This document shows, in pieces, positions 51,901-60,900 of a DNA stretch of 64,000 nucleotides (position 1 is its first letter; every line of letters starts with the position of its first letter). The notes under the pieces were generated by a model. The model was not told the DNA's origin. It worked only from the letters and a program-made list of their open reading frames with translations, and made no database searches. The DNA lies in the NCBI GenBank assembly GCA_030159075.1, contig BROG01000140.1, forward strand, positions 764,001 to 828,000, written 5' to 3'. The DNA comes from Atrina japonica (lineage: Eukaryota; Mollusca; Bivalvia; Pterioida; Pinnidae). The translations under genes were made by a program, and so were the position numbers.

Positions 51901-54900
51901 AGTACACTTAATCTTAAACAACAACAGTACACTTAATCTAAAACAACAACAGTACACTTAATCTAAAACAACAACAGTACACTTAATAATAAACTAAAAC
52001 AACAACAGTACACTTAATCTAAAACAACAACAGTACACTTAATCTAAAACAACAACAGTACACTTAATCTAAAACAACCACAGTACACTTAATCTAAAAC
52101 AACAACAGTACACTTAACAATAATAAACTAAAACAACAACAGTACACTTAACAATAATAAACTAAAACAACATGGACATAACTGGATCAGGTTTATAATC
52201 AAGATAAACTTTAAATTGAACTTTCAGCAGTTGAGGGAAGTTAGTTACTCCGATAATTATGCTTTTAGTTGAATGTTTATTTTGATTATTCATTGCAATG
52301 TACTCATATGTTGAAAGTACTACAATAATTGTTCACACTTTTAGAGTACTGGATCGCCTTGGTCCGAGAGCACTGTCAGCTCACCTGCGCACATTTGCAG
52401 ACTACATGGTGTATGAACTGAATCTCACTGGAGTCAGTGGACAAAATGTCAACAAGGTTAGTTACTATTGTGACAAGTTACATGATTGAAAATTCAAAAG
52501 AAAGTTGCCCTCACACCAACCTATATCAACCTGACTTTAGCTTTGTAATCTTTCATTACTTTTTATGCCCCCGGCCTGAAAGGTCTGCCGGGGGCATCTA
52601 GTGTTTGGATTGTCCGTCTGTCTGTTTGTTCATCTGTCCGCAATTCTGCCCCGCTTACATATAAAGTGAAATATTTCAAGATTGGATTGTGATACAGTAA
52701 CCAAACTTAGACTGTAAGTTCACCGAATGGTTGCTCACACTTCATTGACATTATATGGAGCCGGCCTGGCTCAGTCCGAAGCGCAATTGACTCTTGATCG
52801 TGAGTTCCAGTCCAGCCGTCGATGGGTCAGTTTCCTGTCCTGCAGATGAGACAGTAAAAACCAAGGTCCCTTGTCACAGTAGGTGTCAGCACGTTAAAGA
52901 ACCATCACTGCTCAATGGCCGTAAGTGCCGAGCATAGGCCAAAACTTGAAGCCCTTCACCGGTATTTGGTGACGTCTCCATATGAGTGAAAGATTCTCGA
53001 GTGGGACATTAAACAACAACAAACAAACAAACAAAAAGACATTATATGCCCAATGGGTGGGGTGGGGTCAAATTGTAGGACATTGCAATATTTAAAGTAT
53101 ACATATTATTTTCCAGCATAAAAATTGGTTGGGACCGGGGGCATTCGTGTTTCACAAACACATCTTGTTGTTTAAACAGTAGAATTATGTTTCTGTACTG
53201 TAATAATGTATCATTTTGGTTTCATTTTCTTTTTCAGTCCATAGAAACTTTAAATGACATGGTCTGGAGGTACCATATAGTTACCATAGACAGACTGGTT
53301 TTGTGTCTGGTAAGTCAAAAAGAACTTGTAAAATACCATATAGTTACCATAGACAAACTGGTTTTGTGTCTGGTAAGTCAAGAACATACATGCCATTATG
53401 TCCTGGAGGGAAGGCTAATATCCCGGACAATCGACCTCCTAAAACTTGTCCCGCCTTGACACCGATTTTCCCATAAAATTTGTTTCTTCCCTAGATTCCT
53501 ACTGTTACACCATTTTGTCCATATGAAGTCTCATTTACTAATTAGCAAACGTCTGTTTCTTAAAAGTTGACACTTTTACAGGTAAATAACCTGTGGACAT
53601 GTTAATTATTGAGGTTGTTAATGATTATATAACACCGTCCTGTCCACTGATTAGCAGTTAATTGGTGATGAGACTATCAATAAGTCTAAGAGTAAGACTA
53701 AGGAATGTGCGGTATATCATGTGACACAAGCTTGGATCATTGATGATTTGAAGCATGATACCATCAAAAATAATTATTACAACATCTTAGATTATTTGTA
53801 ATGTACTTCAACAAAAAATGATTTTATTAATAATCGCAAGGCATTTACCTCAATGTCCAATTGTCACAAAGCACATGTAATGGCAGACCTACTTTTGGAA
53901 GTAGTATAAGAAACAAAAGCAGACCGGACTGGACTGGTATTTAAATTATGGAAACTTTATTTTTTAAATCATAAACAAAGTTGTATCTATTATTCAACTG
54001 GTACTTTTATAAACTTGCAAAATTCATACAATATGTATTAAAAAGGCATACAGTGTAATTGTCATGGCAAAAAAGCTTGCAACTTGTATAATAAAAAATT
54101 GAAAACAATTTGTAAATTTGTATTTATTAAACATCCGAAAAGTGAACCCAAATGTGTCCCAGAAAATGTCCCAGAATTTTGTGATATTTGTCCGAGAAAA
54201 AATCCCAGAATGACCTCTGAAAAATATGGCATTTATGCAAGAATGAACTTGTAAAATACCACATAGTTACCTTAAACATACTAGTTTTATGTCTGTAAGT
54301 CAAGAAAGGACTTGTAAAATCACTGCAGATATCTGATAAGTATAGACATTATTACTGTAGATATCTGATAAGTATAGACAATATTGCTGTAGATATCTGA
54401 TAAGTATAGAAATTATTGCTGTAGATATCTGATAAGTATAGACAATATTGCTGTAGATATCTGATAAGTATAGACATTATTACTGTAGATATCTGATAAG
54501 TATAGACATTATTACTGTAGATATCTGATAAGTATAGAGAGATTACTGTAGATATCTGATAAGCATAGATAAAATTACTGTAAATATCTGATAAGTATAG
54601 ACAATATTACTGTAAATATCTGATAAGTATAGACAATATTACTGTAAATATCTGATAAGTATAGACAATATTACTGTAAATATCTGATAAGTATAGACAT
54701 TATTACTGTAAATATCTGATAAGTATAGACATTATTACTGTAAATATCTGATAAGTATAGACAATATTACTGTAAATATCTGATAAGTATAGACAAAATA
54801 CCATAGATACCAGAAAACTTGTGACCACCTCCCTAAAAAGGAGGTTTTCTTGTGTCCTTAAGGAGGTTGCTATATACAAGTTTCACTGTATCTGATAATT

Positions 54901-57900
54901 ATAGACTTACTGTAGTCACTATTGGTAGGATCATTTAATCTGCTTTCCTGTTAAATAATACCAAAAATAAAAAAAAAAAAATTGTTTGATCTTCCAATAT
55001 TTGAACCAGGGGAAATGCTTAAAGTTTTCTGTAGCACTTTAATTTGCGTTGGTTTTGGTTCCAGTTCACAGAATTCTTTCTTTAGTAACTGAGTCAGTGC
55101 ACACCAAACAAACAATTTTATGCCAGTGGCCTAACGTTTATGTTATGTAAAATATTATTTATTATCATTTGTTTTTCAGGCTTTGAGGAATTTTGATGAA
55201 CAAGAAGCTCGTCTTTGTTATCTGATCATACACATGTTGCTACTCAAACCACCAGAGTTCAAACAAAGAGTACAAGATTTTGTAAGAGAGGTAAAACCAC
55301 AATATTTTGCCGTTACCAAGCAACCATCTGTCCCTAAATTTGTTATTTCTTTATCATTTGTTATCATTTCAATGCTGTAAGACCCAGGTAAAAAATTAAA
55401 CCAGTAATTAAAGTTGGAATGCAATTTATTTGAAATCATTAAATGAATTAGGAACGTAGAATATTTTCTTTTACTGAGATTTGAAGATTATTTTCAGTAG
55501 CTAATCAGTCAAATTTTATTTGTCTTTATATTCTATGGTTGTTTATGGAAAGATAGGTAAATTTCTACTGGTATGAAGGTAAATTTTTACTGGTATGAGG
55601 TAAAATATGAATTGTTAGATTATTTCATCATTCTAATTTCAGAATTCCCCAGAACATTGGTTGCAGAGTAATTGGCATGACAAGCATATGGCTTTTCATA
55701 AGGTGTGTAAATGTATTGTAATCGTAATGTATTTCTGAGTGACAGTTGTCATTGTATACATACCATGAACAGGGAGCTCAGTTTATATTATTGGACTTCC
55801 ATTTTGTATACCAAGCTGTCAATCTTAAAAAAGACAGGTTGGACCTGAAACCCTAGACTATGGTGAGTGGCATAAAATAAATATGTTGTTCAAAAGAGAA
55901 GTGCAGAATGGCATATGAACGACAAGTTATTTTTACTTAAAGTATTTGTTTTAGCCTGCCAGAGCTGATCGTTTAAGTGAGCTTTTCTAATCTAAAGTTG
56001 ACCTTTGGTGTTGTTGTTGTTGTTGGCATCGTTAATATTTAACATTTGCAATTTCTTCTGAACCACTGGGCAAATTTCAACCAAACTTAGTACAGAACAT
56101 TCTTGGGAGAAGAGAATTCAAGTCAATTATACAAAGTACCACAACCTCTTCTATAATGAGATACTTAAGAATAAATAGGGTGGTTGTCTTACAAGAACCA
56201 CTGAGCCAAAATCACAAAAGTTTAATTATTTTGTACAGGTTCTTGTTTGATCAATCTGTGTCCCCGGGCAACAATAGGGGTCAGTGATAAACATACATCT
56301 CACATTAGCAGTTTTGTTACACTGCTGGGTCATTTAGGGCCCAACCTTTCAGCAGAGGTGATCAGATATCATGAATTCTGTTGAGATCCCCACCACCATA
56401 TGATTTTTTGTTGCCCTTGCCAAGACAAGTAGGTACATAGCAAAAAGCATTTTGGGTAATTCTGGGCCCCTCCCTTTCAGAAGTGGTAAAATATCTTGAA
56501 AACTGTTAAGATCTCTATTCGATGAGTATCCCAAACCATACATTTTCTTGTTTCTATTGAGTTTGAATTTAAAATGTCATTTTTACTGCAGTAAGCAGAT
56601 ATAAGGATATGTATGTGATATGTTTTATGTGTCCCTCTTGATAATCCAGTTTTCATAATTTTATTTGTTTTAAATTTTCAGAAATACCCAGAGAAATTTT
56701 ATTTTGAGGGTATACAAGATTTGAATAGCCCTATCCAACACCAGTACCTCCCTGTGTACTTTGGAAATGTGTGTTTGAGATTCTTACCAGTATGTACTGT
56801 TTATCATTCATTATTTTGGAGTACATCTTTATTTTTATGCCTCTAAATATTAACTCTCTTTGTAATTTTTGACTTAGACAAGATATATTTGCCAGAATTT
56901 CAGAAAGTAAGCTGAATCATATATTCAATATACAGAGGTATAGTTTGTATATATGAATACCTGGAAATTACCTTACCCTTCTGCTTAATTTCTGCAATTT
57001 TGACTTTTCAAATTTAAAATGAAGGTGAAAATTTAAAGATAGATGATTGAAGTATGGACAGACATGCCATTATTTTGAATATGATAATTTAAAGCAAATT
57101 TAAGATGGGACAAAAAGGGCAAAATAAGTGTGGGGGCTAAATTTTATAGGTACACATTAGATGTCCAAAAGCCAATGAATTATTAAAGCATTGGGATCTG
57201 CCATTCATTGGAAATATCGTGGAAACATTATTGTCTTTAGAAATTGAGTCATAAATTGCTACCTATATTATTTACTTAGACTAATGCATATAGTGTTCAT
57301 GAAAAAAAGCAGGTCTACCTTGAAAAATGATATTTGTCATATATGACCTGTGAATTTGACATCTAATATTAATCCAGCAGGTAAGGGAACAATAAAGTAT
57401 TGTTATGAGTTGATCTAGATTCAAACCCAGAATTTACTGTGTGTGGGATGAAAAACTTTACATGTTTTTTAGTGGTGTTTTAGTCACACTCAGAACATAC
57501 ATAGTGATGTCTAGTTTTAATGGTGGTGGAGTTTTCTTCCTTTCTTTTATAACTTGCCACCAACCTTCCCAAAGTAATTAGCAGACTTTTTCACACAATT
57601 AATCTAGGATTCCAACAAGGGTCAAAACCTGCTAAGGTTGCAGACTAGGGACATAGTGATTTAAAGGGCGATTCCTTTGTGCCTAGGCCTTCAATATATG
57701 GAAATAAATGCTGATGTTGCATCATAACTTATTTCCTTTTTTAGGTATTGGACATTCTTCTACATAGAATAATAGAACAACCATCATTAACAAACTTACC
57801 AGAGAAAATTCTTGAGATTTTAGGTGTCTTGTACAAGTTTCATGGTAAGTCATCATATTTGTTCAATAATCTAGTTATATGAAATGCACAATTGCTCAAG

Positions 57901-60900
57901 CGTCTTGAGATGAAAACTTGGCATACCACCATACATATTTCAAAACTGATCTATTTACCCAACAAATGGTGTATGTAAAGCAAACTCTTTATTCAGTCAT
58001 ATTTGATTTAATGGTAACCATTATTTTTTTCACATCACCAGTTACCATGGAGATATGTTGTATTCTAACAATAACCCATCATATTTTGCATTTTCTATCA
58101 AATTTTCTAATCAATGATAACTTCTCATTAATTTCTTATTAAATTTAGTAGAGAGTAATCCCAGGTGATGGGGTAAGAGTGAATAGGGTTCCAAAATGTG
58201 TCATTGGGCTGAAGTGAATCTGTGTTGGTGTCAGATGAACTTTATAATGTTTGATTACTGTATATTGGGGTGGCATAAGCTTTGTAATCTTTGATTACTG
58301 TATCTTGGGGTGAGATAAGCTATGTAGTCTTTGATTACTGTATCTTGGGGTGAGATAAGCTTTGTAGTCTTTGATTACTGTATCTTGGGGTGAGATAAGC
58401 TTTGTAATCTTTGATTACTGTATCTTGGGGTGAGATAAGCTTTGTAATCTTTGATTACTGTATCTTGGGGTGAGATAAGCTTTGTAGTCTTTGATTACTG
58501 TATCTTGTGTGAGATAAGCTTTGTAATCTTTGATTACTGTATCTTGGGGTGAGATAAGCTATGTAGTCTTTGATTACTGTATCTTGTGTGAGATAAGCTT
58601 TGTAATCTTTGATTACTGTATCTTGGGGTGAGATAAGCTTTGTAATCTTTGATTACTGTATCTTGGGGTGAGATAAGCTATGTAGTCTTTGATTACTGTA
58701 TCTTGTGTGAGATAAGCTTTGTAATCTTTGATTACTGTATCTTGGGGTGAGATAAGCTATGTAGTCTTTGATTACTGTATCTTGTGTGAGATAAGCTTTG
58801 TACTTTTTATTTGTGTATGATTTCAGACCATCCAATCACGTACTTGTACAATACATTGCACTACTACAACAAAATCCTGATAACCAGAGGAGGACTCAAA
58901 CGCAGACTTGTACAGACAGTCATGAGTAAGTAACAATGATGTCGGACATCAAATTACACCAGGTTTATATTTACATGACATTGACTTGTATTGATACGTA
59001 TTTGGTAATTTTGTTTGTGGGCATCAAATTACACTAGCTTTATTTCATATCATTTCAATCATAAAATATTTTATTACCTGGAAATACATAATTAATTTTA
59101 TCAATTTTGAAATTACATATCCAGGTAAGACACATACTTGCTTCTGCATCTAGTCACTGTGTGGTCTTTATATATAAATCTAAGCAGACAAATAGTTCCA
59201 CTTGTAGGAACTGTAGTATATATAAATCTAAGCAGACAAATAGTTCCACTTGTAGGAACTGTAGTTTTTATATTGTTTTACTCATTAAGTAATTATCAAA
59301 AGGATAAATTTATCATGTTTGTGCAGAAATACAATTTTGAAGATATTTTTCATGTTCTGTACATCTTACACAGAATATATATAATCCAGTTCATATAGCC
59401 TGCCAGGTTAGGTTCTTGTGAATCATTTCTTGACCTGGATAAAGTTTAAATATTAGGTATGGAAGCATAACAATATTAAAGTTACACCAACATGGAGGAA
59501 ATAAAAAATGTATTTCCTATGAAGTCTTAACCAAAAAGTTTGTAGAATATTCCATATGATAATCTAAAGGTTAACTGACCCTGCCAAGGTATGTCAACTG
59601 GACATAAAGGTTAACTGACCCTGCCAAGGTATGTCAACTGGACAATGAGTTTGCTCTGCGTATACATGATATGTAAGTCTGCACTAATTAATTCATTCTC
59701 ATTTTTATCAGATGCGCTGTTAGAGATTCGAGCCAACAACTGGTTTTTGTCGGAGGATTATCAGAGATTTACACATGAAGACAAACTAGACTGGAACCCT
59801 GACCTAGATTATTATGTGCGACTCATAGGAAGACTGGTGGACAGTATCCTCTGAATTAGAATCATTTGTACAAATCTCAAACTTGTTATGATATCCCATC
59901 ATCAGACCATATTGGAAATTACTGCTAGGATAATTGAGATTGTGAATTGAAACTTGTATAAGTATCTCTTATTCCTAATTGTAAAAATGTCAACTTTATG
60001 TAATACATTACTCTGTTACTCAGGTCAATGATATCTTGCTACCAAAGTCATGTCAGATCTAAGGTCAATGAAATCTTGCTACCTAAGTCATGTCAGATCT
60101 AAGGTCAATGATCTCTTGCTACCTAAGTCATGTCAGATCTAAGGTCAATGATATCTTGCTACCTAAGTCATGTCAGATCTAAGGTCAATGATATCTTGCT
60201 ACCTAAGTCATGTCAGATCTAAGGTCAATGATATCTTGCTACCTAAGTCATGTCAGATCTAAGGTCAATGATCTCTTGCTACTTAAGTCATGTCAGATCT
60301 AAGGTCAATGATATCTTGCTACCTAAGTCATGTCAGATCTAAGGTCAATGATATCTTGCTACCTAAGTCATGTCAGATCTAAGGTCATTGATCTCTTGCT
60401 ACCAAAGTCATGTCAGATATAAGGTCAATGATATCTTGCTACCTAAGTCATGTCAGATCTAAGGTCAATGATATCTTGCTACCTAAGTCATGTCAGATCT
60501 AAGGTCAAATGATATCTTGCTACCTAAGTCATGTCAGATCTAAGGTCAATGATATCTTGCTACCTAAGTCATGTCAGATCTAAGGTCAATGATATCTTGC
60601 TACCAAAGTCATGTTAGATCTTAGGTCATTGATCCCTTGCTACCAAAGTCAGGTTAGATCTTAGGTCATTGATCCCTTGCTACTAAAGCCATGTCAGATC
60701 TTAGGTCATTGATCCCTTGCTACTAAAGTCATGTTAGATCTTAGGTCATTGATCTCTTGCTACTAAAGTCAGGTTAGATCTCAGGTCATTGATCTCTTGC
60801 TACTAAAGTCATGTCAGATCTTAGGTCATTGATCTCTTGCTACTAAAGTCAGGTCAGATCTTAGGTCATTGATCCCTTGCTACCAAAGTCATGTCAGATC

